Part shown: in pieces, positions 53,781 to 63,784 of the stretch
How the letters are laid out: each line of letters begins with the position of its first letter
Position numbering within the stretch: the stretch's first letter is position 1
Origin: Bacteroidota bacterium
GTDB taxonomy: Bacteria; Bacteroidota; Bacteroidia; Bacteroidales; F082
Assembly: GCA_016845175.1 (NCBI GenBank)
Contig: JAERTD010000007.1
Span: forward strand, 36,689 to 100,688
Direction: 5' to 3'
DNA: 64,000 nt
The notes under the pieces: generated by a model
Told to the model about the DNA's origin: nothing
What the model saw: the letters and a program-made list of their open reading frames with translations, nothing else
The model's database searches: none
Made by a program: the position numbers and the translations under genes

Positions 53781-56700
53781 ATGTTAAGAAATTTACTCTT
53801 TACCCTTGGTTTAATTCTTGCAACGAGCCTTATGACATATGCCCAACAGGGATCGTTACAGGGTCAGGTGCGTGATAAAGACACAAAAGAAGCAATTCCT
53901 TTTGCAAATATTGTGCTTGAGAATAATGGCACCCAGGTTGGAGGTACCACCTCCGATTTTGATGGTAACTATACTATTAAGCCAATTCCGCCGGGAAAAT
54001 ATGATTTGAAAGCTACCTACGTAGGATACAAAACTGTACTTACGAAGGGAGTACTCATTTCAGGTGATAAAATTAGTTTCTACGATATTGACCTTGAGTC
54101 AACAACTGAAACACTAGATGTGGTAGAGGTTATCGATTACAAAATACCACTGATTGAGAAGGATAATACAGCCAGTGGTGCTTCGGTAACAGCGGAGGAA
54201 ATTTCCAAAATGCCGAATCGTAGTGCTAATGCGGTAGCCACCACAGTAGGGGGTGTGTTTTCACAGGATGGTGAGCGTGGAAGTGTACGTGGTGCCCGTG
54301 GAGATGCTACAGCTACCTTTATCGATGGTGTTAGGGTAATCGGAAGTAGTAACGTACCTCAGTCTGCCATTGAGCAGGTTGACGTGATCCTTGGTGGTGT
54401 ACCTGCCCAGTATGGTGATGCTACTTCAGGTATTATCAACGTAACCACAAAAGGTGCTTCCCGGAAATTTGGTGCTGGTATTGAGCTGGAGTCTTCTCAG
54501 TTTCTGGATGCCTATGGACACAATAGAGGTGGATTTAACATCATGGGGCCATTGATTAAAGGAAAAGACAAAAACAATACCGCTTTGTTAGGTTTCTTTA
54601 TTGCAGGTGATGTAAACTACAACCAGGATGGACGACCATCAGCTGTGGGACATTATGCTGCAAAAGACGATGTGCTTCAAGCCATTCAGCAAGATCCCTT
54701 GCGTCCTTCCGGATCTGGGTCAGGTACTTTCCTGAATGCTGAATTCCTGCGCGCCAGTGATTTCGATCATATCAAAGCATCACAAAACACCGCACGTACC
54801 AATGTGAACGTTTTGGGTAACATCAGCATTCGTACCACCGAAAACATCACATTGCGTTTGGGAGGTTCATATAACTACTATAATGGTAGAGACTTTAACT
54901 ATAGTGCTACTCTGTTTAATTATGATAAGAACACCGTCCGTACCAATGAAACTTACAGAGGTTATGTAACCTTTACCCACCGTTTCCCAACGGATCCTAA
55001 CAGTACCTCTTTATTTAAAAACATTTATTACAACATCCAGTTTGACTATACCAAGTCAAAAGGAGAGTTTGGTGATCCTGATCATGGCGACGATTTGTTC
55101 AGATATGGTTATCTGGGTAAATTCACCACCCATAAAACATCTACCTACGAATTGGGTTCAGATACTGTTGACGGACACTATTATGAAAATGTACAGGTGT
55201 TGAACTCATGGGATTATGATACTTTGGTTGAATGGCAACCTTTTGACATCAACCCATTGGTAGCCGAATATACCAACAGCTACTACCGCATTTTTGATGG
55301 TTCCCCTGTTGATCATTACGAAAATACTTCCCAGATTGAGTTGGGTGGTGGTTTGCTTAATGGTAGCGGCCCATCCGGAATTTATGGACTGTATCAAAGC
55401 CCGGGTGCCAACCAATCAGGTTACGGAAAATACAACAACGACCAGTATAACCTTAGGGTAGATGCTTCCATGGATATTGGAAAACATGCACTGAAACTGG
55501 GTTTCCAGTATGAGCAGCGTGAAAGCCGTAGCATCAATTATGCGCCCACAGGCCTGTGGACATTGATGCGTGGTTTGACCAACTTCCATATTAATGAGCT
55601 CGATAAAGATAACCCTGAGTTGATTAGCTATGATGGTGTGGTAGATACCATATTATATAGAAGAAAATATGATGGTGCTTCCCAATGGGAATTTGACAAA
55701 AACCTCCGTAAAAAACTTGGTTTGGATGTGGATGGTTTGGATTATATCATCATGGACTCCTACGATTATAATGAAGGTACCATCGATTATTACGATTTTG
55801 ATGGAAACCGCAGGGTAGCTTATCTTGATGGTGCCAAATTCTCCATCGATATGTTCTCACCCACTGAGTTGTGGAACAATGGTAATGCCTATATCAACTA
55901 CTTTGGATATGATTATGAAGGTAATGTGCTTTCAAGCCAGCCTGCATTTGATGACTTTTTCTCAAAAACTGATGAGAATGGTATACATACCAGAGATATC
56001 GGTGCTTTCAGACCTATTTATATGGCTGGATATATCCAGGATAAATTTGCTTTTAAAGACCTGATTTTTAACGTAGGTGTACGTATCGACAGATATGATG
56101 CCAACCAGAAAGTACTTAATGATCCTTATTTGCTCTATCCGGCCTTTACCGTTGGTGAACAAGAAGGTATCAGAGCCGAGCACGGAGTTGCATTTACAGC
56201 ACCTTCTAATATGGGAGAAGATTATGTCGTATACCTCGACAAAGTAAACAATGCCACACGCGTAGTAGGTTATCGTGACGGTAACGTATGGTTTAATGCA
56301 GATGGTGTTGAGATTCAGGATCCAACTGTATTGGACGTAGGAAGTGGTATCTCACCAGCGCTGGTTGATAAAGAGCAGGATGAAGTGAATATCAAATCCT
56401 TTAAAGATTATGATCCTCAGATCAACATCATGCCCAGGATTTCATTCTCCTTCCCAATTTCAGACGAAGCTTTGTTCTTTGCTCACTATGATGTGTTAAC
56501 CCAGCGTCCAACCTCAAACTCATTTGCCAGTCCGGCCACCTATTATTTCTTTAATAATATTGGGGGATCAATTAACAACCCAAGCCTGGAGCCTACCAAA
56601 ACCATTGATTATGAGCTTGGATTTACACAGAAACTAACCAATACTTCTTCCATCACATTTACCTCTTTCTATCGTGAAATGAGGAATATGATTCAGTTGT

Positions 56701-57500
56701 ATCGTTTTAATGGTGCTTACCCAAAGGATTATACCTCTTATAACAACCTTGACTTTGGTACTGTAAAAGGTATTACAGCTGCTTATGACTTGCGTCGTAC
56801 AAACAATGTAAGGGTAAGAGCATCCTATACACTTCAATTTGCTGATGCTACAGGTTCTTCAACCACAACTGCAGCTTCTTTGATTGCAGCTGGTTTGCCA
56901 AACCTTCGTTCTACTTTCCCAATGCCTTGGGATAGAAGACACCAATTTAATATTTTACTTGATTATCGTTTTGCTTCAGGTAAAAAATACAACGGACCAC
57001 AGATTAACCGCGACAAGAAAGATAAAGCTCCTGTCGATCTATTGGCCAACACTGGATTTAGTTTAACAGTAATTGGTGGTTCCGGTACTCCTTATACTGC
57101 TTCCCGTAATGTGACTTCACCTATCTCAGGTGGTGCCAGATTGCTTAAAGGTACTTATGGTGGTGCCAGATTACCATGGCAGTTCCGCTTAGACCTTAGG
57201 GTAGACAAGGATATTTACTTCAAAATGAAAAAGGAAGACGGCGACAATGCCAAGCAAGCCTATATGAATGTATATTTCCAGGTCTTGAACCTTCTGAATA
57301 CTCAGAATGTGATCAATGTGTATCCTTACACAGGTAACCCGGATGATGACGGTTATTTATCAGCCCCGGAATGGCAAAGAGAGATCAATAACCAATTGGA
57401 TCCTCAATCATTCATCGACTATTACAGCATGTTTGTTGATGGTCCGGGAGGCTATAGTATGCCACGCCAGGTTAGATTAGGTGTTATCTTTAACTTTTAA
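53781..57500 (+). CDS. TonB-dependent receptor without a SusD partner
   Basis: The 1239-residue outer-membrane protein has a signal peptide (1-21, cleavage after TYAQ). A carboxypeptidase-regulatory-like domain (about 24-105; GQVRDKDTKEAIPFANIVLENNGTQVGGTTSDFDG) and a plug domain (about 110-230; ISKMPNRSANAVATTVGGVFSQDGERGSVRGARGD, VPAQYGDATSGIINVTTKG) precede a long barrel ending RQVRLGVIFNF. It lacks the SusC plug signature and no SusD gene follows. Instead a 1471-residue secreted protein and a PorV-like protein follow at 12-34 bp spacing (measured from the annotated first in-frame start codons). Transport substrate or secretion role is unknown. Confidence 0.9.
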   Translation: MLRNLLFTLGLILATSLMTYAQQGSLQGQVRDKDTKEAIPFANIVLENNGTQVGGTTSDFDGNYTIKPIPPGKYDLKATYVGYKTVLTKGVLISGDKISFYDIDLESTTETLDVVEVIDYKIPLIEKDNTASGASVTAEEISKMPNRSANAVATTVGGVFSQDGERGSVRGARGDATATFIDGVRVIGSSNVPQSAIEQVDVILGGVPAQYGDATSGIINVTTKGASRKFGAGIELESSQFLDAYGHNRGGFNIMGPLIKGKDKNNTALLGFFIAGDVNYNQDGRPSAVGHYAAKDDVLQAIQQDPLRPSGSGSGTFLNAEFLRASDFDHIKASQNTARTNVNVLGNISIRTTENITLRLGGSYNYYNGRDFNYSATLFNYDKNTVRTNETYRGYVTFTHRFPTDPNSTSLFKNIYYNIQFDYTKSKGEFGDPDHGDDLFRYGYLGKFTTHKTSTYELGSDTVDGHYYENVQVLNSWDYDTLVEWQPFDINPLVAEYTNSYYRIFDGSPVDHYENTSQIELGGGLLNGSGPSGIYGLYQSPGANQSGYGKYNNDQYNLRVDASMDIGKHALKLGFQYEQRESRSINYAPTGLWTLMRGLTNFHINELDKDNPELISYDGVVDTILYRRKYDGASQWEFDKNLRKKLGLDVDGLDYIIMDSYDYNEGTIDYYDFDGNRRVAYLDGAKFSIDMFSPTELWNNGNAYINYFGYDYEGNVLSSQPAFDDFFSKTDENGIHTRDIGAFRPIYMAGYIQDKFAFKDLIFNVGVRIDRYDANQKVLNDPYLLYPAFTVGEQEGIRAEHGVAFTAPSNMGEDYVVYLDKVNNATRVVGYRDGNVWFNADGVEIQDPTVLDVGSGISPALVDKEQDEVNIKSFKDYDPQINIMPRISFSFPISDEALFFAHYDVLTQRPTSNSFASPATYYFFNNIGGSINNPSLEPTKTIDYELGFTQKLTNTSSITFTSFYREMRNMIQLYRFNGAYPKDYTSYNNLDFGTVKGITAAYDLRRTNNVRVRASYTLQFADATGSSTTTAASLIAAGLPNLRSTFPMPWDRRHQFNILLDYRFASGKKYNGPQINRDKKDKAPVDLLANTGFSLTVIGGSGTPYTASRNVTSPISGGARLLKGTYGGARLPWQFRLDLRVDKDIYFKMKKEDGDNAKQAYMNVYFQVLNLLNTQNVINVYPYTGNPDDDGYLSAPEWQREINNQLDPQSFIDYYSMFVDGPGGYSMPRQVRLGVIFNF

Positions 57501-57542
57501 GACTAAGGAATTTTGAAAAAGAATAATAACGATAGAAAAAAT

Positions 57543-60500
57543 ATGACCATCATGAAAAATATTTCTCGAATTTTAATGATCGTGTTTATTTCTGCCATTA
57601 CATTGAACCAATCCTTCGCTGTAGAAGAGCAGTTGGTAGGTAAGCAAAGCACAGGCCTGAAAGAAACCGCAGCCGGTTGTGCACCAGCATCGGGTTTTGA
57701 GTGGCTTGATATCAACAATGTAAGGGCAAGAATCAACACTGGTGGTGACATGTGGTGGGATCTGCCCGGTGGTACAGGTTCAAAGTATTATATACCTAAA
57801 AATGGTTCAGCTACAGCCATGTTCTCCGGAGCCTTGTGGATTGGAGGACTTGATATCAACAACCAGTTGAAATTGGCTGCTCAGCGTTACCGTCAGGTGG
57901 GTATTGACTATTGGACTGGTCCATTGACTATAGATGGTACAGCTGCCATTGATGAGATTGTTTGTGCACAGTATGACAAGCATTTCAGAATGAACCGTCA
58001 GTTGGTTGATGACTTCATTGGACAACTGGATGAAAATGGATTCTTTAAGCCTTCAGAAGATTATGAAATTCCTGCTGAGATTATGCAATGGCCTGCCCAT
58101 GGTGATCCAAACAAAGGCCAGAGTTACTATCTAGCTCCTTTCTATGATAGAGGTAGTGATGGTGTGTATGATCCCAATGATGGTGACTACCCTTATTACG
58201 ATATTTCCAATGAACTCTGTCATAAAGATATCCCAACCATGGATGAAGAGTTTGAAGGAACAATTTATGGTAGTATCCTTGCTGACCAGGTAATCAAAGG
58301 TGACCAAACCTTATGGTGGGTCTTTAACGATAAAGGTAACGTACATACCGAAACCAGTGGTTCTGCCATCGGTATGGAAGTTAGGGCACAGGCTTTTGCT
58401 TTTGCAACCAACGACGTGATCAATAATATGACCTTTTATAGCTACGAAATTATCAACCGTTCAACCTTTGAGCTTACACAAACCTATTTCTCCCCATGGG
58501 TAGATACCGATTTGGGTTATGCATGGGATGACTTTGTAGGTTGTGATGTGCAACGTGGACTAGGCTACTGCTACAATGGTAGTGCTGTTGACGGAAGTGG
58601 TGATGTGGAAGCCTATGGCGGTCCTGAACCACCACCACCTGCTGTTGGTGTTGACTTCTTCCAGGGACCCTATATGGATGATGACCAATTGGACAATCCT
58701 AAGTATGAGTATTTCACTAATCCTGAAACCGGTTTCCCTGATTCCACTCAGCTTTGTGATGAAAGTATTAATGGTGTAAACTTTGGAAATGGTATCGTTG
58801 ATGATGAACGTTTCGGTATGAGAAGATTCGTTTATCACAACAACGGTGGTAACCCTGCCCAGAGTGACCCTCAAATTGCCCCTGAATATTATAACTTCCT
58901 GAAAGGTATCTGGAAAGATAATACCAAAATGATGTATGGTGGAACAGCGCACGCTTCCGGAGCTGGTACAGTAGGCCCAGAGTGTGATTTCATGTTCCCA
59001 GGCGATTCCGATCCTTGTAACTGGGGTACTGGCCAGCAACCACCAAATGGCGGTTACAACCAAAATGGTTTTTACTGGACAGAAGAAACCGGAGATGATG
59101 GTGCGCCTAATCCATCAGGTGACAGACGTTTTATGCAGTCAGCTGGACCTTTTACCTTGAAACCAGGTGCTGTTAACTATATTACTGTAGGTATTCCATG
59201 GGCAAGAGCTACTGCTGGTGGACCATTTGCCTCAGTTGAATTGCTTAGAGTAGTTGATGATAAATGTCAGGCTTTGTTTGATAACTGTTTTAAAGTTATT
59301 GACGGTCCAAGTGCTCCAGACCTCGCTTTCCGTGAGCTCGATCAGCGCGTGATTGTTTATATCTCCAACTCTCCTTCTTCCAATAATTACAGAGAGAAGT
59401 ATAAAGAATATGACAATACTATTATTCAGCCAAACCCAGCCAGTCTGGAAGGTGACAGTAGTGACCCATGGTACCGTTTCGAAGGCTATCAGATCTTCCA
59501 ATTGAAAGATCCTACAGTGAGTATTGAAAGTGTACATGATCCTGACCAAATGAGATTGGTTGCTCAGTTTGACGTGAAAAATGGCGTGGGTAAACTGGTT
59601 AACTATTATTATGATGAGTTCATCGGTGGTAACGTACCAGTGGTAGAAGTTGTTGGTGGTGACAATGGTATCCAGCACTCCTTCGAACTCACACAGGATG
59701 CGTTTGCAACAGGTGAAGTTAGCCTGATTAACAACAAACAATATTATTACACCGCCCTGGCTTATGCTTATAATGAGTATTTGCCCTACAGCGATGGTCC
59801 TGTTTCTTATCTTGGACAGAAAGAGCCTTACCTGTCAGGTAGACGCAATATTAAAACATACGTAGCCATGCCTCACAAAACCGTTAATGGTACTGTGATC
59901 AATGGTGAATACGGTACAACACCACAAATTACCCGTCTGAATGGTAATGGAAATGGTGGTTTGGTACTGGAACTGACTGATGAAACTGTTGACGAAATCA
60001 TGTCAAAACCACCAGCAGGTCCTGATAATCTCTTTGGTGATCCAGACTATCCAATTGCTTACAACCCTGTGTACAAAGAAAATGCAGGTCCATTGAATAT
60101 TCAGATTATTGATCCATTGAATGTAGTTGGAGCAGAATATGTATTGTGGATGGATACCCTCACTCACCATTTGCTACATGATGTTACTGGCCGTCCTGAA
60201 TTGGAAGGTGATACAACTTCTAAAATGGTTGCCAACTGGACCATCAGAAATATGGAAACCGGTGAAGAGATTAAAGGTGATACCACTATCGTTACTGAAA
60301 GTGAGCGTCTCTTCCTTGATCTTGGTATTTCCGTAAACATTACCCAGCCATTTAACCCAGGTCCTATTCCTGTGGGTCGTGTGGATGTTGACGGAACACT
60401 TAAAACTTCTCATAGCATTCTTGCACCTAACAATGGTCTGTTAGAATCAAGCATTGAATATGCTGACAGTTCAAGCCGTTGGTTAAGTGGTGTGGAAGAC

Positions 60501-61958
60501 AATGACGTGCCTGGTGACCCATTCAACTGGATCCGTTCAGGTAACCGTCGTGATGATGCTGACCCAGCTAACAATGACTGGTATATGAGTGCATCACCAC
60601 CAAATCCATGGGATGATGAGGAAGTATACGAAAGATTACTTAATGGAACCTGGGCTCCTGCCGGATTAACATCTGCAGCTAATAACTACAAACCAGGTAA
60701 TAATGAAAACAATCAGATTGGACCAATGTTTAGTGTGGATGCCAAGGTGTATAACACCATGGAAAAATTAGCCAGTGTAGACATTGTGATGACTCCTGAT
60801 AAATCCAAATGGACCCGTTGTCCTGTAATTGAGATGAGCTATGACCAGGAGCTGGCTGAAGGTAATGCCTTTATGCATGGACTTCGTGCTTCTCCATCCG
60901 TTGACAAAGATGGTAACTTTGCCACCCTCGGATCAGGTCCTAGTGATAATCCGGAAGATCCTAACTACATCAGTGAACATGGTATGGGTTGGTTCCCAGG
61001 TTATGCCATCAATATTGAAACAGGTGAGCGTATGAATATGATGTTCTCAGAGGATTCATATCTGGTAGGATTTAACGGTCGCGATATGTTGTTTAACCCA
61101 ACTGCCCGTAACCTGTCCATTGAAGATCAGGAGGATGATCCAAATGTATTGAGTGGTGTGGGATTCCCATTGCTTAAACAACCCGTATTTGGTGGTAAAC
61201 ACTTTGTATATGTTCTCGGACATAACACCACCAAAGAGGTCCTGCAAGGCGTAGAATTCAAATATGAATTTCCTGCATATGATGCTGGTCGCACCATGCA
61301 TACCATGCTCGACACCGTATTTGATGCCTTCTTCGATTTCAGTACCCACTATGTATACAGTAATATTATGTATATCGGTATGCCGATGGCTGTTGAAGGA
61401 CAGGATTGGTTATCCAATGAAGCTAAAATTCGTTTCCGTGTTTCCAAACCGTTCAAACCTCATTACGCAGAACTACCATTGGATACAGTTTATCCAGGTA
61501 TGGATGTGAATGGAAACCAGCCTATGTACGCTTTCTCAACTGAAGGACTGGCTACTCAGCACGAGGTTGTTGAAAAAATTGAAACGGATCTTGACAGGAT
61601 ACGAGTGGTTCCTAACCCATATTATGCATACTCGGCCTACGAGAATAATGCCTTGGATAATAGGGTACGGATTACCAATATCCCTAAAAGCTGTATCATC
61701 ACCATCTTTGATGTGAGTGGTATTAAGGTTCGTCAGTTTAGCTATGATGTGAATACTGTGTCAGAAGTACAGTATAACAATTCCTATGAGAAGGAAGACT
61801 ATGCTCAGGAAACCACCAGTATTGAGTGGGACTTGAAAAACTTCGCCGGTGTGCCAATCTCAGGAGGTATTTATTATATCCATATTAAATCTCCTCAAGG
61901 TGAGCGCGTAATTAAGTGGTTCGGAATGCTTAGGGTACCTGACCTTAACACATTCTAA
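57543..61958 (+). CDS. Very large secreted protein of a TonB-receptor/PorV unit, function unknown
   Basis: 1471 residues from ATG 57543 (ATG 57552, MKNISRIL, is also possible). The signal peptide ends near SFA. An early segment with GALWIGGLDINNQLKLAAQRYRQ, then YDRGSDGVYDPNDGDYPYYD (calcium-loop-like), WWVFNDKGN and GCDVQRGLGYCYNG is characteristic of a Bacteroidota family I recognise by pattern but that has no assigned function. The C-terminus RVVPNPYYAYSAYE...CIITIFDVSGIKV...GGIYYIHIKS resembles a T9SS type-A sorting domain but ends with an extra KWFGMLRVPDLNTF. It is probably surface-exported. It is flanked by the TonB receptor and the PorV-like gene on the same strand. Confidence 0.75.
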   Translation: MTIMKNISRILMIVFISAITLNQSFAVEEQLVGKQSTGLKETAAGCAPASGFEWLDINNVRARINTGGDMWWDLPGGTGSKYYIPKNGSATAMFSGALWIGGLDINNQLKLAAQRYRQVGIDYWTGPLTIDGTAAIDEIVCAQYDKHFRMNRQLVDDFIGQLDENGFFKPSEDYEIPAEIMQWPAHGDPNKGQSYYLAPFYDRGSDGVYDPNDGDYPYYDISNELCHKDIPTMDEEFEGTIYGSILADQVIKGDQTLWWVFNDKGNVHTETSGSAIGMEVRAQAFAFATNDVINNMTFYSYEIINRSTFELTQTYFSPWVDTDLGYAWDDFVGCDVQRGLGYCYNGSAVDGSGDVEAYGGPEPPPPAVGVDFFQGPYMDDDQLDNPKYEYFTNPETGFPDSTQLCDESINGVNFGNGIVDDERFGMRRFVYHNNGGNPAQSDPQIAPEYYNFLKGIWKDNTKMMYGGTAHASGAGTVGPECDFMFPGDSDPCNWGTGQQPPNGGYNQNGFYWTEETGDDGAPNPSGDRRFMQSAGPFTLKPGAVNYITVGIPWARATAGGPFASVELLRVVDDKCQALFDNCFKVIDGPSAPDLAFRELDQRVIVYISNSPSSNNYREKYKEYDNTIIQPNPASLEGDSSDPWYRFEGYQIFQLKDPTVSIESVHDPDQMRLVAQFDVKNGVGKLVNYYYDEFIGGNVPVVEVVGGDNGIQHSFELTQDAFATGEVSLINNKQYYYTALAYAYNEYLPYSDGPVSYLGQKEPYLSGRRNIKTYVAMPHKTVNGTVINGEYGTTPQITRLNGNGNGGLVLELTDETVDEIMSKPPAGPDNLFGDPDYPIAYNPVYKENAGPLNIQIIDPLNVVGAEYVLWMDTLTHHLLHDVTGRPELEGDTTSKMVANWTIRNMETGEEIKGDTTIVTESERLFLDLGISVNITQPFNPGPIPVGRVDVDGTLKTSHSILAPNNGLLESSIEYADSSSRWLSGVEDNDVPGDPFNWIRSGNRRDDADPANNDWYMSASPPNPWDDEEVYERLLNGTWAPAGLTSAANNYKPGNNENNQIGPMFSVDAKVYNTMEKLASVDIVMTPDKSKWTRCPVIEMSYDQELAEGNAFMHGLRASPSVDKDGNFATLGSGPSDNPEDPNYISEHGMGWFPGYAINIETGERMNMMFSEDSYLVGFNGRDMLFNPTARNLSIEDQEDDPNVLSGVGFPLLKQPVFGGKHFVYVLGHNTTKEVLQGVEFKYEFPAYDAGRTMHTMLDTVFDAFFDFSTHYVYSNIMYIGMPMAVEGQDWLSNEAKIRFRVSKPFKPHYAELPLDTVYPGMDVNGNQPMYAFSTEGLATQHEVVEKIETDLDRIRVVPNPYYAYSAYENNALDNRVRITNIPKSCIITIFDVSGIKVRQFSYDVNTVSEVQYNNSYEKEDYAQETTSIEWDLKNFAGVPISGGIYYIHIKSPQGERVIKWFGMLRVPDLNTF

Positions 61959-61991
61959 AAATATAAGAAAATCAATCAGATAACGATAAAT

Positions 61992-63068
61992 ATGCTGAAT
62001 ATGAAAACTCTTTATAAATATTTAACGGTTGTTTTAGTTACTGTTATTGTTTTCCCGCTTGCACAACCTTCATTCGCAGGAAATAAAGACAGGTCTGGAC
62101 AGGCAGGGGCATCTGAGTTATTAATTAACCCATGGGCACGTTCCAGTGGTTGGGGTAGTGCTAATATGGCGAAAGTTAAAGGTTTGGAAGCTATGTGGGG
62201 CAATGTTGCCGGTACTGCTTTCACTCAAGGAACTCAGCTGATTTTCTCCCATACTCAATGGTTGAAAGGAACAGGGACCACCATTAACGCCTTCGGATTG
62301 ACCCAGAAAGTAGGTGATGCCGGAGCCCTTGGTTTGCAGGTCATGTCCATGGGATTTGGTGAAATTGATATCACCACCCCAACAAGCCCTGAAGGCGGTT
62401 TGGGTACCTTTAAACCCTCGTTGATGAACTTCGCTATATCCTATGCCAAAGGCTTTTCCAATAGCATATATGGTGGTGTGGTTATCAAAGTAATCTCCGA
62501 GTCAATTGCTGATGTTAGCGCCGTTGGTGTAGCCATCGATGCCGGTATCCAGTATGTGACCGGAGAGCACGACCAGATTGCTTTTGGTGTGGCCCTTAAA
62601 AATGTGGGACCCCAACTTAAATTCTCTGGTGACGGACTCTCCCTGAAGACTTTCCTTTCAGGACAGGAAACTCAGTTTACCATGGAACAACGTTCAGCTG
62701 CTTTTGAGATACCAACACAGCTATGTATTGGAGCTGCTTACGATTTTCTTTTCCCAAAAGATTACCGCCTGACCCTTGCAGGAAACTTTACTTCTAACTC
62801 ATTCACCAAGGATCAATTTGCTTTGGGACTTGAGTTTAGCTTGAAAGATTATCTGATGTTAAGAGGTGGTTATACCTACGAAGATGGTATGTTTGAAAGC
62901 ATTGAAACTTCAGAAAACACCAACATCAACAAAGGTTTAAGTGCTGGTTTAAGTGTTCAGGTACCACTGAACAAAGAAAATGGAAGCTATATCGGAATTG
63001 ATTATTCATTCAGAGAAACCACTAGTTTCAACCACACCCATAACTTTGGGATCATTTTAAATTTCTAA
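61992..63068 (+). CDS. PorV/PorQ-family outer-membrane protein
   Basis: The 358-residue beta-barrel protein has a signal peptide (cleavage near PSFAG). The early segment SELLINPWARSSGWGSANMAKVKGLEAMWGNVAGTA matches the N-terminus of PorV/PorQ proteins (usual LxLxPxAxxxGMGxAxxAxxxDxxAxxxNPA). The rest alternates strands to HTHNFGIILNF. In T9SS, PorV captures cargo by its sorting domain and shuttles it from the translocon to the attachment complex. It lies 33 bp after the giant protein gene, so it may be a dedicated partner rather than the housekeeping PorV. ATG 62001 is an alternative start. Confidence 0.82.
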   Translation: MLNMKTLYKYLTVVLVTVIVFPLAQPSFAGNKDRSGQAGASELLINPWARSSGWGSANMAKVKGLEAMWGNVAGTAFTQGTQLIFSHTQWLKGTGTTINAFGLTQKVGDAGALGLQVMSMGFGEIDITTPTSPEGGLGTFKPSLMNFAISYAKGFSNSIYGGVVIKVISESIADVSAVGVAIDAGIQYVTGEHDQIAFGVALKNVGPQLKFSGDGLSLKTFLSGQETQFTMEQRSAAFEIPTQLCIGAAYDFLFPKDYRLTLAGNFTSNSFTKDQFALGLEFSLKDYLMLRGGYTYEDGMFESIETSENTNINKGLSAGLSVQVPLNKENGSYIGIDYSFRETTSFNHTHNFGIILNF

Positions 63069-63074
63069 AACTTA

Positions 63075-63107
63075 TTTGACTGTAAGGCAGAATTCTTCTT
63101 AACTTTG
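63075..63107 (+). promoter_or_regulatory. greA promoter
   Basis: -33 TTTG (63075-63078) and perfect -7 TAACTTTG (63100-63107) are 21 bp apart. The expected start of transcription is near 63112, just before a 24-bp palindrome. The greA ATG is at 63180. Confidence 0.6.
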
Positions 63108-63118
63108 CAGCCGAAAAG

Positions 63119-63142
63119 GACCCTTAATCTAGATTAAGGGTC
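63119..63142 (+). terminator. Intrinsic terminator in the porV-greA gap / greA leader
   Basis: GACCCTTAATCT followed at once by AGATTAAGGGTC is a perfect 24-bp palindrome; it folds to an about 10-11 bp stem with a tiny loop and is followed by TTTTTATC. It ends the upstream operon and, because it lies downstream of the predicted greA promoter, would also form in the greA leader RNA. Confidence 0.8.
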
Positions 63143-63179
63143 TTTTTATCTTATTAACAGACCACTAAAGAGAACGGAT

Positions 63180-63653
63180 ATGTCTGATTCACGGTATTTC
63201 ACAGAGGAGGGATTGCAGAAATTGCAAGAGGAACTGGATCATTTAATCTCCATCGAACGCCCAAAAATTTCGCAGCAAATCGCTGAAGCACGCGACAAAG
63301 GTGATCTTTCAGAAAATGCTGAATATGATGCTGCCAAGGAAGCCCAGGGCATGCTCGAACTAAAAATTTCTAAAGTACAGGAAAAGGTAGCCAATGCCAG
63401 GATTATTGATGAGTCGAAATTGGATGCCACCAAGGTTTTTATCCTATCAAAAGTAAAGATTAAAAACCTTAAAAATTCAGCTGTCATGACCTATACACTG
63501 GTGCCTGAAGAAGAATCTGATTTGAAAAAGGCACGTATTTCTGTTGACTCACCCATAGCTAAAGGCTTGCTGGGTAAATCAGTAGGAGAAAAAGTAGATA
63601 TAAAGGTCCCTGCAGGAGTGGTTCCTTTCGAAATTATCGAGATCAATCGTTAA
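63180..63653 (+). CDS. greA: Transcription elongation factor GreA
   Basis: GreA rescues backtracked RNA polymerase by stimulating transcript cleavage. The 157-residue length is typical. The N-terminal coiled coil (about 8-75: GLQKLQEELDHLISIERPKISQQIAEARDKGDLSENAEYDAAKEAQ) holds the acidic tip residues in the DLSENAEYDAAKE motif. The C-terminal FKBP-like domain includes SVDSPIAKGLLGKSVGEKVDIKVPAG. The cytoplasmic protein is encoded with a HIT-family gene downstream. Its promoter is followed by a terminator-like hairpin, suggesting attenuation of its own transcript. Confidence 0.96.
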   Translation: MSDSRYFTEEGLQKLQEELDHLISIERPKISQQIAEARDKGDLSENAEYDAAKEAQGMLELKISKVQEKVANARIIDESKLDATKVFILSKVKIKNLKNSAVMTYTLVPEEESDLKKARISVDSPIAKGLLGKSVGEKVDIKVPAGVVPFEIIEINR

Positions 63654-63760
63654 GTCCAGACCACTTTCACAATATTTTTTGAATGTCTGATACTGACTTT
63701 ATAAGTTAGCACTGCATAGTCATGTCTATTGAAAGCTGTAACAGGATTATTAGGCTTTTG

Positions 63761-63768
63761 TAACTTTG
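63761..63768 (+). promoter_or_regulatory. Putative -7 box of the HIT-family gene
   Basis: TAACTTTG matches TAnnTTTG, 16 bp before the ATG at 63785. No -33 element at normal spacing, so weak evidence. Confidence 0.35.
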
Positions 63769-63784
63769 TAAGAAATACAACACT

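Noticed and set aside
58560..59741. Long minus-strand open frames inside the giant secreted protein gene
   Set aside because: They are antisense shadows of a clearly coding frame, with no start signal or recognisable protein motif.
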